NCBI RefSeq assembly: GCF_014651515.1
Contig: NZ_BMXA01000002.1
Location: forward strand, 717,501-781,500
Reading direction: 5' to 3'
Source of the DNA: Arenicella chitinivorans
Lineage (GTDB): Bacteria; Pseudomonadota; Gammaproteobacteria; Arenicellales; Arenicellaceae
Length of the DNA stretch: 64,000 nt
Shown here: positions 29,390-39,706 of the stretch, piece after piece
Numbering within the stretch: position 1 is the stretch's first letter
Layout of the letters: each line of letters opens with the position of its first letter
The notes under the pieces: generated by a model
Seen by the model: only the letters and a program-made list of their open reading frames with translations
Database searches by the model: none
What the model was told of the DNA's origin: nothing
Made by a program: the position numbers and the translations under genes

Positions 29390-30979
29390 TTAATTAACCA
29401 TGGGCTCGTCGCCCCAGTCAGCATCTTCAATGGCCACAAAGTAATCGGGGTCTTCAACCACATTGACTTCCACCATGTCACCGGCTTTTTTCAACAGTTT
29501 CTTACATTCGCGGCTGAGATGGATTAAATGCAAGGTGCGATTGTTCTTTTTGTAGCGCATGGCGAGGGCGTCGATCGCTTCAATGCCGGAGTGATCGACC
29601 ACGCGTGAATCCGCGAAATCGATGATCACATCCGTATTGTCATCACGCGGAGTAAACTGCTCCGAAAAGCTCGCGGTGGACCCAAAGAATAGCGGGCCGT
29701 GTACAGTGTAATAGTGAGAGCCGTAGCGATTTTCGCGTTTTTCAACGCGAACTTCCTTGGCATGATTCCAAGCAAACACCAGCGCAGAAATAATCACACC
29801 AACAATCACTGCAACGGCCAAATCGGTGAAGACCGTGACCGCAGACACGGTGATCAAAACAAAGGCATCTTGACGTGGTACCCGCCGAATAATGCGAAAA
29901 CTACTCCATTCAAAGGTGCCAATAACCACGATAAACATCACGCCAACCAAGGCAGCAATCGGTATCTGCTCAATGAGCGACGAAGCAAATAGGATAAACG
30001 CTAAAAGCGAAATCGCCGCCGTGATACCGGACAAGCGTCCTCGGCCTCCGGAGTTTACGTTGATCATGCTTTGTCCAATCATGGCACAGCCACCCATACC
30101 GCCAAACAGGCCGGTGAGTGTATTCGCCAGACCTTGACCGAGACACTCACGGTTTCCGTTGCCGCGAGTTTCCGTAATCTCATCGATCAGGCGCAGTGTC
30201 AGCAATGATTCGATTAGGCCAATGGCGGCCAAGACCACCGCGTAGGGCAAGATGATCGTTAAGGTTTCAAAGCTAAATGGAACGCTCGGTATGTGGAAAC
30301 TCGGGAAGCCACCGGCGATCGAAGCGATGTCTCCGACCACTTTGGTGTCAACCTGGAGCCCAACCACCAATAGAGAAACCACCAAAATTGCTACCAGAGA
30401 CGATGGGATTGCGGTCGTCAGCTTCGGTAGAAAGTGAATGATCGACATGGTCAGCGCAATCAATCCCAGCATGACAGTAAGTTGGGCTGATGGCAGCCAA
30501 GCAACGTCGAGAATACTACCTTCGAGGAAGGTCCCAGCCGCCCAGCCAGTGCCACCGGGTTCGCCAAACTGTGATAATTGTGCCAAAAAGATGACAATCG
30601 CAAGTCCGTTGACAAAACCCAGCATCACCGGGTGTGGGACAAGGCGAATAAATCGTGCGATCCGCAGCACACCAGCCAGTAATTGGATTAGACCAGTCAA
30701 TACCACGGCGGCAAAGAGGTACTCAACGCCGTGATCCGCAACCAGGGCCACCATGACGACTGCCATTGCGCCGGTCGCACCGGAAATCATGCCCGGTCGG
30801 CCCCCAAAGATTGAGGTGATTAAGCCAACCATAAACGCCGCGTATAAGCCGACCAAGGGTTCGACACCAGCGATCAAAGCAAAGGCGACTGCCTCAGGAA
30901 CCAGAGCCAAAGCCACGGTGAGGCCCGACAAAACGTCGTTTTTCATGCTGCTTCTTAATGCAGCGGAGTTTTCAAACAT
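29390..30979 (-). CDS. SulP-family anion transporter with STAS domain
   Basis: The 529-residue protein begins with the SulP core: many membrane segments starting [19 protein letters not shown], then GLYAAFMVG and [19 protein letters not shown] cytoplasmic STAS domain occupies the last 110 or so residues ([20 protein letters not shown]). SulP proteins take up sulfate, bicarbonate or other anions. The motif set with [21 protein letters not shown] is typical of SulP symporters, but the ion is not deducible. It is divergent from the rpsP operon. Confidence 0.92.
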   Translation of the reverse strand: MFENSAALRSSMKNDVLSGLTVALALVPEAVAFALIAGVEPLVGLYAAFMVGLITSIFGGRPGMISGATGAMAVVMVALVADHGVEYLFAAVVLTGLIQLLAGVLRIARFIRLVPHPVMLGFVNGLAIVIFLAQLSQFGEPGGTGWAAGTFLEGSILDVAWLPSAQLTVMLGLIALTMSIIHFLPKLTTAIPSSLVAILVVSLLVVGLQVDTKVVGDIASIAGGFPSFHIPSVPFSFETLTIILPYAVVLAAIGLIESLLTLRLIDEITETRGNGNRECLGQGLANTLTGLFGGMGGCAMIGQSMINVNSGGRGRLSGITAAISLLAFILFASSLIEQIPIAALVGVMFIVVIGTFEWSSFRIIRRVPRQDAFVLITVSAVTVFTDLAVAVIVGVIISALVFAWNHAKEVRVEKRENRYGSHYYTVHGPLFFGSTASFSEQFTPRDDNTDVIIDFADSRVVDHSGIEAIDALAMRYKKNNRTLHLIHLSRECKKLLKKAGDMVEVNVVEDPDYFVAIEDADWGDEPMVN

Positions 30980-31105
30980 GGGAAAGTCCGGATGAATTTC
31001 GGGAGTAGCGGCTTAACCGCCTGATGGCCGCGAATTTTATTGGCCAGCCCCCATGAACACAAGCGCCTGACGCATATTTAGGTGCTTTTTGTATTATTTT
31101 CAGTC

Positions 31106-31114
31106 TGTTATAGT
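31106..31114 (+). promoter_or_regulatory. Extended -10 promoter for the rpsP operon
   Basis: TGTTATAGT gives a TGn extension and a TATAGT -10 hexamer. The -35 region (TTTTTG, 17 bases upstream) is weak, as expected for extended -10 promoters. Transcription would start near 31121 and give a leader of about 220 bases before rpsP. Confidence 0.5.
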
Positions 31115-31143
31115 CGCACTGCGGCGAGAATGGCGTTAAAAAC

Positions 31144-31250
31144 GGGCTTTGACTGATAAATTTACCGATTTTGCTGCAAAGCCCTTTTCTTTCCTTGCTT
31201 TAAGGGCTAAAATCGCGCGCCTTGTCAGGGTTAACCCGGTGTTAATCCTG
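31144..31250 (+). promoter_or_regulatory. Structured rpsP leader with mutually exclusive hairpins
   Basis: GGGCTTTG (31144-31151) pairs with CAAAGCCC (31177-31184), followed by the pyrimidine run TTTTCTTTCCTT, which resembles a terminator. The same downstream arm (AGCCCTT, 31180-31186) can instead pair with AAGGGCT (31202-31208). A third hairpin pairs CAGGGTTAAC (31226-31235) with GTTAATCCTG (31241-31250). Alternative pairing of one shared arm is the layout of an attenuator; regulation is inferred. Confidence 0.5.
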
Positions 31251-31340
31251 CTCAATCGAAAAGTTTAACATTTGCTGGCTGAACTCTGGATGCGTCCGGT
31301 TGGTCGGCGAGCATTTATAAAGACAAAAGAGCATTTAATT

Positions 31341-31766
31341 ATGGTAACAATTCGTTTAGCACGTGGCGGCGCCAAAAAACGTCCATTTTACGGCATTATG
31401 GTTGCTGACTCACGTCGTTCACCACGCGGCCGTTTTATCGAGCGTGTTGGTTTCTTTAACCCGCGTGCCGTCGGTGGCGAAGAGCGTTTGCGTATCGACA
31501 CTGAGCGTGTTGAGTACTGGGTTGGTAAAGGCGCGCAGCCTTCTGATCGTGTTGCAAGTCTGCTGAAAGAGTTCAGCAAAGGGCCTGAGGCGATCGAAGC
31601 TGAAAAAGCCAAACTTGCCGCCGCTGCCGAAGCGAAAAAAGCGGCTTCTGAGGCTGCGGAGGCGAAAGCTGTAAAAGTCGCCGCTGAAGCGGAAGCAGAA
31701 GCGAAAAAAGCAGCCGAAGCTGCTGATGCCGCTACAGAAGAAACTGCGGAAGATTCTGCAGAGTAA
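31341..31766 (+). CDS. rpsP: 30S ribosomal protein S16
   Basis: The S16 core is clear: [39 protein letters not shown] and the [13 protein letters not shown] segment. The start is the ATG at 31341, which begins the core directly; an in-frame upstream start at 31272 would add 23 non-conserved residues. The protein is 142 residues, longer than the usual 80-90, because of an Ala/Glu/Lys-rich C-terminal extension of about 55 residues likely to be helical or disordered. First gene of rpsP-rimM-trmD-rplS, behind a structured leader. Confidence 0.96.
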   Translation: MVTIRLARGGAKKRPFYGIMVADSRRSPRGRFIERVGFFNPRAVGGEERLRIDTERVEYWVGKGAQPSDRVASLLKEFSKGPEAIEAEKAKLAAAAEAKKAASEAAEAKAVKVAAEAEAEAKKAAEAADAATEETAEDSAE

Positions 31767-31809
31767 TTCGACGGCTGTTCGCAGTCTTTGCATCTCGGTT
31801 TTCTTCTAG

Positions 31810-32328
31810 ATGTATGTCGAACTAGGCAAGGTCGTCGGCGTTTGGGGCGTTAAAGGGTGGATTAAACTTCACTCATACACTCGACACCGTGCTGACATTG
31901 CTCATTACAAAACTTGGTATTTGCAACCGCCGCGACAAGGTGGTGACCCCGAAGCGATTGAGATACGTCAGTGTCGCGAACAAGGTCAGGGTATCGTAGC
32001 GCAGCTTGAAGGCATTACCGATCGCGACCAGGCAATGAGTCTGAACGGGTACAAAATATTTGTGCATCAACGTGATTTGCCTGAATTGCCCGCCGGCGAG
32101 TTTTACTGGCACCAGTTGGTTGGACTCCAAGTACGTAATAGCGATGGTGACATTGGAGCGATCGACTCAATTTTAGAGACCGGCGCTAACGATGTGCTGG
32201 TGTGTAAAAATAGCCAGTCGGGTCAACCCGATGTATTGATCCCGTACATCGATCAGGTGGTGTTGGGCGTCGACTTAGATGCCGGAACCATGACGGTGGA
32301 CTGGGATCCCAGTTATTTACTGGAGTAA
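31810..32328 (+). CDS. rimM: 16S rRNA processing protein RimM
   Basis: The 172-residue protein begins YVELGKVVGVWGVKGWIKLHS, the RimM start, and has the PRC-barrel half with GEFYWHQLVGLQV and VLIPYIDQVVLGVDLDAGTMTVDW. RimM helps assemble the 30S head domain and binds S19. Position as the second gene of the rpsP operon is conserved. Confidence 0.95.
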   Translation: MYVELGKVVGVWGVKGWIKLHSYTRHRADIAHYKTWYLQPPRQGGDPEAIEIRQCREQGQGIVAQLEGITDRDQAMSLNGYKIFVHQRDLPELPAGEFYWHQLVGLQVRNSDGDIGAIDSILETGANDVLVCKNSQSGQPDVLIPYIDQVVLGVDLDAGTMTVDWDPSYLLE

Positions 32329-32422
32329 GAGATTTGCCGGAGTAAGCTCCCGGATAATGAGATTCGTGCTGGTCAGCGAAAGCTGGTGAGGCGATGTTTT
32401 TTAATCGGAAAGGTGGATAAAA

Positions 32423-33199
32423 GTGGATTGTCACGTTATATCGATTTTTCCTGAAATGTTCAGCGTATTAACTGAGCAGGGTGTGATTGGGCGAGCGATT
32501 CAACAACGCGTGTTGTCGCTAACCGTACACAACCCCAGAGACTACGCTGACGATCGGCACCGCACGGTCGATGACCGGCCTTATGGCGGCGGCCCCGGCA
32601 TGGTGATGAAACCAGAGCCGATGTGTCGTGTGCTGGATGCGGCTAAACACGCTGCCAGGCCCGGTGCCAAGGTGATTTACCTGAGTCCGCAAGGGCGGCG
32701 GTTTGACCACCAGGCCGCGACCGAGTTTGCGCAGACTGACTCGCTGATATTTTTAGCGGGTCGGTACGAAGGCGTCGACGAACGCGTGCTGGCGTTGTAC
32801 GTCGATGAAGAATGGTCGATCGGCGACTTTGTATTATCGGGCGGTGAACTACCCGCCATGGTGATGATTGACGCCATTGCGCGACTATTACCAGACAGTT
32901 TGGGTAATGCGGAATCGGCCGTACAGGACTCATTTGTGAATGGTCTGTTGGACTGCCCGCATTATACAAAGCCGAGATTGTTTGAACCTGAACACGGGTC
33001 GGACTCGGCAATGAGTGTCCCTGATGTATTGCTTAGCGGCGATCATCAAGCCATCGAACGATGGCGAATGCAGCAGGCTTTGGGGCGTACTTGGTTACGT
33101 CGCCCGGAACTGCTGGAAGAATTAGAGCTGACAGATGAGCAACACCGTTTGTTGGATGAATTTAAGCGTAATTTAGACGATACTTCCTTTGAGCAATAA
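32423..33199 (+). CDS. trmD: tRNA (guanine-N1)-methyltransferase
   Basis: The 258-residue SPOUT methyltransferase makes m1G37 in tRNAs with a G36G37 sequence. Recognised by ISIFPEMF at the start, [28 protein letters not shown] and the knot segment [16 protein letters not shown]. The start is GTG at 32423 with AAAGGTGG upstream, and it gives the normal N-terminus. Third gene of the rpsP operon. Confidence 0.96.
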   Translation: MDCHVISIFPEMFSVLTEQGVIGRAIQQRVLSLTVHNPRDYADDRHRTVDDRPYGGGPGMVMKPEPMCRVLDAAKHAARPGAKVIYLSPQGRRFDHQAATEFAQTDSLIFLAGRYEGVDERVLALYVDEEWSIGDFVLSGGELPAMVMIDAIARLLPDSLGNAESAVQDSFVNGLLDCPHYTKPRLFEPEHGSDSAMSVPDVLLSGDHQAIERWRMQQALGRTWLRRPELLEELELTDEQHRLLDEFKRNLDDTSFEQ

Positions 33200-33228
33200 C
33201 GCGTCAAACAGTATCGCCGGAGACGAAG

Positions 33229-33576
33229 ATGACTAACATTATTGATGAGATCAACAGCGAACAGCTGAACCCAAATATCCCTGAGTTTGGCCCAGGTGAT
33301 ACGGTTGTGGTTCAAGTGAAAATTAAAGAAGGCAACCGTGAGCGTCTGCAGGCGTATGAAGGTGTGGTGATTGCCAAGCGTAATCGTGGTCTGCACTCAG
33401 CTTTTACAGTACGAAAAATTTCTTACGGCGAAGGCGTTGAGCGTGTATTCCAAACACATAGCCCGATGATCGACTCAGTGACGGTAAAACGTCGTGGTGC
33501 AGTACGCCGCGCCAAGTTGTACTACTTGCGTGAGCGCACCGGTCGTGCTGCGCGCATTAAAGAGAAACTCAACTAA
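33229..33576 (+). CDS. rplS: 50S ribosomal protein L19
   Basis: A 115-residue L19 of normal length, recognised by [26 protein letters not shown] in parts, [21 protein letters not shown] and [18 protein letters not shown]. It forms part of a 30S-50S bridge. Last gene of the rpsP operon, with a strong terminator 20 bases downstream. Confidence 0.97.
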   Translation: MTNIIDEINSEQLNPNIPEFGPGDTVVVQVKIKEGNRERLQAYEGVVIAKRNRGLHSAFTVRKISYGEGVERVFQTHSPMIDSVTVKRRGAVRRAKLYYLRERTGRAARIKEKLN

Positions 33577-33595
33577 GATTTTCTCGCATAATTTT

Positions 33596-33633
33596 AAAAA
33601 GCCCGCATGGTGTCTACCCTGCGGGCTTTTTTT
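33596..33633. terminator. Terminator after rplS, also usable by the converging gene
   Basis: AAAAAGCCCGCA pairs with TGCGGGCTTTTTTT. There are T runs on both strands, so it can end the rpsP operon and, in the other direction, the amidohydrolase lipoprotein gene. Confidence 0.93.
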
Positions 33634-33649
33634 ATGCGATTGTCGATGT

Positions 33650-35434
33650 CTACTCCGTACTCAGGTTTGTGGCGCGTGGATACTTGATTCCATCAATCAC
33701 CACGCCCCAGACTTCAATTTCACTCCATTCTTTTGCGTTACGTTGCAGCGGGTCTTCGCCCAAGATAGTGAAATCCGCCCGTTTACCGATCTCGATTGAG
33801 CCGATTTCGGCTTCTTTGCCCAATGCCCACGCTGCATCAATCGTGATTGCTTGTAATGCCGCGTAGGGCGTCAATGCTTCTGATGCGTTCGAGATGTGTC
33901 CTGCACGCGTTTCACGCGTGGTATGTACGGCGGCTGCCCGCAAAGGAGAAGGCGGTGCAAGCGGGGCATCGGAATGCAGTGTGGTTGGTATCCCACTGCG
34001 TTTGAGTGACGCCAAAGGGGTAATATGGGTGGTACGCTCGCCCAAGGCGGTTTGATAGCTGTCCCCCATGTAATAAACGTAATGGCTTGCTGCCGACACA
34101 CCGCCATCGAGCGTTTGAAGGCGTTCAATTTGTGTCGGCAACACCAACCCTGCGTGTTCAATCACAAACCGGTTTGAGACAGAGGGGTTATTTGCGCGTA
34201 CCGAGGTCATCGCATTCAGGGTAGCGGTTTGCGCAGCGTCGCCATTGGAATGAATTCGGATCCCAAAACCGGCATCCCAAAAGGGTTGAATCTCCTCCGC
34301 CAACATGGGTTCCGGTGTCACCCAGAGTCCGAGCTGGTGTTCTGTGTTCGCTGCTAGGTAACCAGGAGGATCGAGGCGCATGGTCTGAGAGTAAAACGCA
34401 CCGTCTGTGAAAAATTTTATTTGTCGCAACACCTGTGGTTTTCCACGGTCGGGTTCTTCTTCAGCGAGTGCCGCAACTGCGGTCACCGTGTCATCCCCGT
34501 AGACTTGTTGAAAGGCACGAAATTCCGGCACCAGGTAGAGACGGTACGGATCGTCGTCAGTGTACTCAAGCAGATAGTAAAGATCTTCAAGCCGACGCCC
34601 AAACAAGCCATAACCCAGCTCCGCTACGGTGGTCACACCACCATCGGCCAGCAGCCGCTCAAAACCATTAAATCCACGACGAACATTGCCGGGTGTGAGT
34701 AGTTGGAACGCGAGTTTCTCAAACAGGTATTTTGGTGCGTCCTCGTAAAGCCGGCCCGTGAGTTCGCCATTCGAGTCCAGCTCCACACCGACATAGCGTG
34801 CGCTCAGGTTCGCATCTACCTTAGCCCATTCCAGCGCGGCGGAATTGAGGTAGAAGTCATGTGCGGAATAGTGCCAGAGCAGGATGGGGCGTTGGGACGA
34901 TACGGTGTCCAGGTCATGACGCGTTATCTCACCGTGAATCAAGTTATGGTAGCCATACGTGATGAGAGGTGTGTTTTTATTGCTTAACTGGGCGTCGAGC
35001 TCCTTAAGACGGGCCAGTAGCGCTGATTTGTCTGCCAGGCCTTTCACGATACCCTGTGGCGTCTGCATATCCCAGGGTGGGGTAAATGGGCGTGAATAAA
35101 TCAACGCGCCCAATAGCATGTGGACATGCGGGTCGATGAACCCAGGGTAAATTATGTGTTGCGCAAAACTGTCGTCAAGTTGTGCCTGTGGTTTTACTGC
35201 GCGTAAGTCGGCAACCGAGCCAACTCCAGTGATCAGGCCGTCTTCTACCAGTACCGCCGTAGCTTCAGATCGTGAGGCGTCCATCGTCACGATGCGTTTA
35301 GCGGGATAAATGATGCTGTCGGGTTGTGATGGACCGCATGCGGTGAGCAGTCCGCAGAACAACAACAGAATCAAGCCGTGCAGTGTTCGGAGTCGCACGG
35401 CGACAACGCTAAAGTGAGTACCTGAATACCTCAA
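33650..35434 (-). CDS. YtcJ-like amidohydrolase lipoprotein
   Basis: The 594-residue protein has a hydrophobic N-terminus with lipobox LLTAC near residue 33, so it is probably anchored in the cell envelope. The rest is a YtcJ-type amidohydrolase-3 protein: YPGFIDPHVHM near residue 97, KFFTDGAFYSQ, RIHSNGDAAQ, and the late LHSDAPLAPPSP and RADFTILGEDP. Substrate unknown. It overlaps nadC upstream by 4 bases (ATGA), so the two are co-translated, although no metabolic link is obvious. Confidence 0.88.
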   Translation of the reverse strand: MRYSGTHFSVVAVRLRTLHGLILLLFCGLLTACGPSQPDSIIYPAKRIVTMDASRSEATAVLVEDGLITGVGSVADLRAVKPQAQLDDSFAQHIIYPGFIDPHVHMLLGALIYSRPFTPPWDMQTPQGIVKGLADKSALLARLKELDAQLSNKNTPLITYGYHNLIHGEITRHDLDTVSSQRPILLWHYSAHDFYLNSAALEWAKVDANLSARYVGVELDSNGELTGRLYEDAPKYLFEKLAFQLLTPGNVRRGFNGFERLLADGGVTTVAELGYGLFGRRLEDLYYLLEYTDDDPYRLYLVPEFRAFQQVYGDDTVTAVAALAEEEPDRGKPQVLRQIKFFTDGAFYSQTMRLDPPGYLAANTEHQLGLWVTPEPMLAEEIQPFWDAGFGIRIHSNGDAAQTATLNAMTSVRANNPSVSNRFVIEHAGLVLPTQIERLQTLDGGVSAASHYVYYMGDSYQTALGERTTHITPLASLKRSGIPTTLHSDAPLAPPSPLRAAAVHTTRETRAGHISNASEALTPYAALQAITIDAAWALGKEAEIGSIEIGKRADFTILGEDPLQRNAKEWSEIEVWGVVIDGIKYPRATNLSTE

Positions 35435-36291
35435 CGGTAATCAAATAACATAGACAAATCTAATGCGCGGACGTGTTTGGTGATCGAGCCCGAGGAGATG
35501 TAATCCACGCCAGTCTCTGCAATCTTGGCGATCGTATCCAGTGTGACCCCGCCTGAGGCTTCCAGGTCAGCCTGATCGCCAGTCAATGCCACAGCTTCAC
35601 GCATGTCGTCCAAGGTGAAGTCGTCCAGCATAATGCGTTTAGCACCAGCGTGCAGTCCGCGTTCCAGCTCTTCTATGGTTTCGACTTCAAGCTCCACCAG
35701 CGTGCCTGAAGGCATTGAAGCGATGGCATCGGCAACGATGCGCTCCAGGCTTTTACCACTGCGCAGGTGGTTCTCTTTGATGATAATGCCATCGTACAAC
35801 CCCATTCGGTGATTGACACCGCCGCCGCAGAGCACGGCGTATTTTTGTGCTTCTCGCATCATTGGCAGCGTTTTGCGCGTATCCAATAGTCGCGCTTTAG
35901 TGTGCGCGATGGCGTCCGCGTATTGACGCGTAATGGTTGCCGTTCCAGACAAGGTTTGCAGGATATTCAATGCGGTGCGTTCGCCAGACAAAATAGGGTG
36001 CGCGAAGCCTTCGAACCGGCACAAAGTTTGATTCGGTTCGACTTGATCACCGTCTTGTACTTTCCAGTCGATTTCGATTTTGGTTTTATGGCGTTTGCCA
36101 ACCTTTCGAAACACTTCATCAACCCAGGCGGTGCCGCACACGACGCCCAGCTCACGGGTAATGATTTTGCCATCAATCTCGCTTTTCTTCGGCGTAAGAC
36201 GCGCAGTCAAATCACCGCTGCCGATGTCCTCTTGGAGCGCGTATTTGACCAATCGTTTGATAACTTTTCGGTCCGGAAGAGGGTGTGACAT
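35431..36291 (-). CDS. nadC: Nicotinate-nucleotide pyrophosphorylase (carboxylating)
   Basis: The 286-residue NadC converts quinolinate and PRPP to nicotinate mononucleotide in NAD synthesis. Recognised by ALQEDIGSGDLTARL, SGERTALNILQTLSG, DTRKTLPMMREAQKYAV and the late LEASGGVTLDTI with YISSGSITKHV. Normal length. First gene of a two-gene unit with the amidohydrolase lipoprotein; divergent from clpB. Confidence 0.95.
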   Translation of the reverse strand: MSHPLPDRKVIKRLVKYALQEDIGSGDLTARLTPKKSEIDGKIITRELGVVCGTAWVDEVFRKVGKRHKTKIEIDWKVQDGDQVEPNQTLCRFEGFAHPILSGERTALNILQTLSGTATITRQYADAIAHTKARLLDTRKTLPMMREAQKYAVLCGGGVNHRMGLYDGIIIKENHLRSGKSLERIVADAIASMPSGTLVELEVETIEELERGLHAGAKRIMLDDFTLDDMREAVALTGDQADLEASGGVTLDTIAKIAETGVDYISSGSITKHVRALDLSMLFDYR

Positions 36292-36371
36292 GAAGGAGGC
36301 CTCGTTGCAGAAATAGGTGACTTTTACCTTGTCAGAATAACAGAAACCGACTGCAAGAAAAAATGGCGCAG

Positions 36372-36400
36372 CTTGTTTTTCAACGAATCCCCCCCAAATT
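36372..36400 (+). promoter_or_regulatory. Sigma32-like heat-shock promoter for clpB
   Basis: CTTGTTT (36372-36378), a 13-base spacer and CCCCAAATT (36392-36400) fit the sigma32 pattern CTTGAAA-N11-16-CCCCATnT reasonably well, 36 bases before the clpB start. ClpB is a standard member of the heat-shock regulon, which supports the reading. Confidence 0.6.
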
Positions 36401-36435
36401 AATGGTAGAAAAATTTTACCTAATCGAGGTGTCCC

Positions 36436-39021
36436 ATGAGAATGGATAAACTAACTTCAAAGTTCCAGCTTGCGTTGGCTGACGCGCAAAGTCTGGCGGT
36501 GGGGAAAGACCACCAATTCATCGAGCCGGTCCACGTGCTGGCGGCGATGTTTCAGCAAGATGGCGGCAGTGTTCGACCGTTGTTGGCGCGCGTCGGTGTG
36601 CAAGATCGTGCCCTGAGTGATTTATTGAATAAAGCCTTGGCTGATCTGCCACAAGTACAAGGGCAGGCTGGTGAGGTACATTTGTCTCAGCAAACAGCGC
36701 GCATCATCAATGTCGCCGATAAGCTGGCTCAGGAGCGAGGTGACTCGTTTATCTCCAGTGATTTGTTTTTGCTCGCACTGATTCGCGACAAAGACAAAGC
36801 CGGCGTGCTGCTGCGCGAAGCTGGTGCCACCAAAGAAGCGCTAGAGAAAGCCGTGAACGACGTCCGCGGTGGTGCCAACGTTGACGACGCCAATGCGGAA
36901 GACACACTGCAAGCGCTGGAAAAATACACCATTGACATGACTGAGCGCGCTGAGCGCGGCAAATTGGACCCGGTGATCGGACGTGATGACGAGATTCGTC
37001 GCACAATTCAGGTATTGCAACGTCGTACCAAAAACAATCCGGTACTGATTGGTGAGCCCGGGGTTGGTAAAACCGCGATCGTTGAAGGCCTGGCGCAACG
37101 GATTATCAATGGCGAGGTGCCTGAAGGGATCAAAAACAAGCGTTTGCTGGCTTTGGATTTGGGTGCCCTGATCGCTGGCGCGAAGTTTCGTGGTGAGTTC
37201 GAAGAGCGCTTAAAGGCGGTGCTTAAGGACTTGTCCAAACAGGAAGGCCAGGTCATTCTGTTTATTGATGAATTGCACACCATGGTTGGTGCCGGTAAGG
37301 CCGAAGGCGCAATGGACGCCGGTAACATGCTTAAGCCAGCCCTCGCTCGCGGTGAATTGCACTGCGTCGGCGCGACCACCTTAGACGAATATCGCCAATA
37401 CATTGAAAAAGACGCAGCGCTGGAACGTCGATTCCAGAAGATCGTGGTGGACGAGCCATCGGTGGAAGACACCATTGCGATTCTGCGTGGATTGAAGGAA
37501 AAATACGAAGTCCATCACGGTGTCGACATCACCGATCCGGCCATTGTGTCGGCAGCAACGTTGTCGCATCGTTACATCACCGACCGTAACTTACCAGACA
37601 AGGCCATTGATTTGATCGATGAGGCGGCGAGTCGCATTCGTATGGAAATTGACTCCAAACCGGAAGCAATGGATAAACTCGAACGGCAAATCATTCGTCG
37701 CAAGATCGAGCGTGAAGCACTGAGCAAAGAAAGCGACGAGGCCTCGAAAAAACGTTTGAAGGATTTGCAGGCCGAAATCGATGAGCTGGAAAAAGAGTTC
37801 GGCGAGTTGAACGAAATTTGGATGGCTGAGAAATCCGCCGTGCATGGTGCGCAGCACATTAAGGAAGAGCTAGAAGCCGCTCGACTGGAGATGGACGTCG
37901 CACAGCGTGCCGGTAACTTGGCCAAGATGTCGGAGTTGCAGTATGCGGTGATCCCGGAATTGGAAGCGCAGCTTGCTAAGGCACAAAGTAACGAAAACAA
38001 CGGTAAGCCCAACCAGCTTCTGCGCAGCAATGTGACTGATGAGGAAATCGCCGAGGTGGTCGCCAGTTGGACCGGTATTCCGGTGGCGAAGATGCTGCAA
38101 GGCGAACGTGAGAAGCTGCTGACGATTGAAAACAAGCTACATCAGCGTGTTATTGGTCAGGATCAAGCCATCACGGCTGTGGCGGATGCGCTGCGTCGTT
38201 CCCGTGCAGGCCTGTCTGACCCGAATCGACCGTCTGGATCATTCCTGTTCTTAGGCCCCACTGGGGTCGGTAAAACAGAACTGACCAAGGCGCTGGCTGA
38301 GTTCATGTTTGACACCGATGACGCCATGGTACGTATCGATATGTCGGAATTTATGGAGAAGCACTCCGTGGCAAGGCTGATCGGCGCACCGCCAGGCTAC
38401 GTTGGCTATGAGGAGGGCGGCTATTTGACCGAAGCGGTGCGGCGCAAACCGTACTCTGTGATCCTGTTGGACGAAGTCGAAAAAGCGCATCCTGATGTGT
38501 TCAATATTCTGCTGCAAGTGCTGGATGACGGACGTTTAACGGATGGACAAGGCCGCACAGTTGATTTCAAAAACTGCGTCATTGTGATGACGTCCAATCT
38601 TGGTTCTCAACGTGTGCACGAACACGATGGCGACTACGAGTCGATGAAAGCCGAGGTGATGGAAAGCGTCCGCGCGCATTTCCGCCCCGAGTTCATCAAC
38701 CGAGTAGACGACATCGTGGTATTTCACAGCTTGGATCAGGCCCACGTGCGTGCCATCTCGACGATTCAGGTCGACATTTTGCGCAGCCGCTTGGCCCAGC
38801 AAAACGTCAAACTGGATATCTCAGACGCCGCACTCGACCTAGTCGGGCAAGCCGGGTTTGATCCGGTCTACGGCGCGCGACCACTTAAGCGCAGTATTCA
38901 AACGCTAATCGAAAATCCGCTGGCACAACGCCTACTGGGCGGAGAATTCGGACCCGGTGATGTCGTGCATATCGGTGTCAAAGACGATGAGCTGGTGTTT
39001 CAGAAAGCGGTCGAGCACTAG
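36436..39021 (+). CDS. clpB: ATP-dependent disaggregase ClpB
   Basis: The 861-residue protein matches ClpB in length and order: Clp N domain; first AAA+ module with Walker [10 protein letters not shown] near residue 205 and Walker [13 protein letters not shown]; the coiled-coil M domain (about residues 410-525); second AAA+ module with Walker [10 protein letters not shown] near residue 607 and [19 protein letters not shown] in parts. It works with DnaK to dissolve protein aggregates in the cytoplasm. The start could be ATG 36436 or, two codons on, ATG 36442 (MDKLTSKFQ). Confidence 0.97.
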   Translation: MRMDKLTSKFQLALADAQSLAVGKDHQFIEPVHVLAAMFQQDGGSVRPLLARVGVQDRALSDLLNKALADLPQVQGQAGEVHLSQQTARIINVADKLAQERGDSFISSDLFLLALIRDKDKAGVLLREAGATKEALEKAVNDVRGGANVDDANAEDTLQALEKYTIDMTERAERGKLDPVIGRDDEIRRTIQVLQRRTKNNPVLIGEPGVGKTAIVEGLAQRIINGEVPEGIKNKRLLALDLGALIAGAKFRGEFEERLKAVLKDLSKQEGQVILFIDELHTMVGAGKAEGAMDAGNMLKPALARGELHCVGATTLDEYRQYIEKDAALERRFQKIVVDEPSVEDTIAILRGLKEKYEVHHGVDITDPAIVSAATLSHRYITDRNLPDKAIDLIDEAASRIRMEIDSKPEAMDKLERQIIRRKIEREALSKESDEASKKRLKDLQAEIDELEKEFGELNEIWMAEKSAVHGAQHIKEELEAARLEMDVAQRAGNLAKMSELQYAVIPELEAQLAKAQSNENNGKPNQLLRSNVTDEEIAEVVASWTGIPVAKMLQGEREKLLTIENKLHQRVIGQDQAITAVADALRRSRAGLSDPNRPSGSFLFLGPTGVGKTELTKALAEFMFDTDDAMVRIDMSEFMEKHSVARLIGAPPGYVGYEEGGYLTEAVRRKPYSVILLDEVEKAHPDVFNILLQVLDDGRLTDGQGRTVDFKNCVIVMTSNLGSQRVHEHDGDYESMKAEVMESVRAHFRPEFINRVDDIVVFHSLDQAHVRAISTIQVDILRSRLAQQNVKLDISDAALDLVGQAGFDPVYGARPLKRSIQTLIENPLAQRLLGGEFGPGDVVHIGVKDDELVFQKAVEH

Positions 39022-39130
39022 TCGAACTGTATGGCCATTCTCACCGCGCGGCTAAGTGTCGTGTGGTGAGTTTTTATGTGTGATCTTGGCAGTGTGTTAA
39101 AGTGATCTTTAACTTGAACTTAGCGATACC

Positions 39131-39367
39131 ATGACTCGGATTACCGCATTGGCTTGGCGTTCCAGGCTACTATTTGCCTTCCTGATCAGTGCAGTTTTCT
39201 GGATTGGTAGTGTGCTTAGAAACGCCTTGTCGCAGTCCGCCATCCGCGATGTCATTCCTTGGGCAGACAGCTTGGTCAAATCCAGTACGCTATCCGGTCT
39301 GCTGTTTGTCTCTATTTTTCTGATCGCACTGTACTTAGCGGATGACGACAGTGATGATGGCAGGTAG
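39131..39367 (+). CDS. Small two-helix membrane protein, hypothetical
   Basis: A 78-residue reading frame with two hydrophobic segments (about residues 12-30 and 50-68) and an acidic tail ADDDSDDGR. The start ATG follows a short gap after clpB. No family recognised and no strong ribosome binding site; the helix-loop-helix pattern with charged flanks favours a real protein. Confidence 0.4.
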   Translation: MTRITALAWRSRLLFAFLISAVFWIGSVLRNALSQSAIRDVIPWADSLVKSSTLSGLLFVSIFLIALYLADDDSDDGR

Positions 39368-39706
39368 ATACTTATACCTGATCTTTAGCGCTATGTAATC
39401 GTACGCCGTATATCCTGATTTATGGGGATAACGCTGCGCAACTTCGATGGTGGTTGGTACATTGTCTCCATTTCTGGAGGTTGTGGCGAAAACTCTCTCA
39501 GTTCGCACACAGCCCCTTTGCGGTGAGTATTCTGCAGGGCTCTCTGTTGGGATGCTCTTTTACACAGTCGCCATCAATTCAGTCTCGGCCGATTTGCAGG
39601 CATTTGATGAGGTGTTTTATTTATTCATGTTAGTGATAACAGCTTGAGGCAGGCGAGTGATACCCTAGATGCCTAATGAAAGTCAATAATTTGAGGGTCT
39701 CATCAA

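Noticed and set aside
31218-31240. GGGTTAACCC as a separate palindromic operator
   Set aside because: It is better explained as part of the third leader hairpin of rpsP.
39447-39647. 66-codon frame after the small membrane protein
   Set aside because: Weak hydrophobic pattern only, no ribosome binding site seen, no family; too little support.
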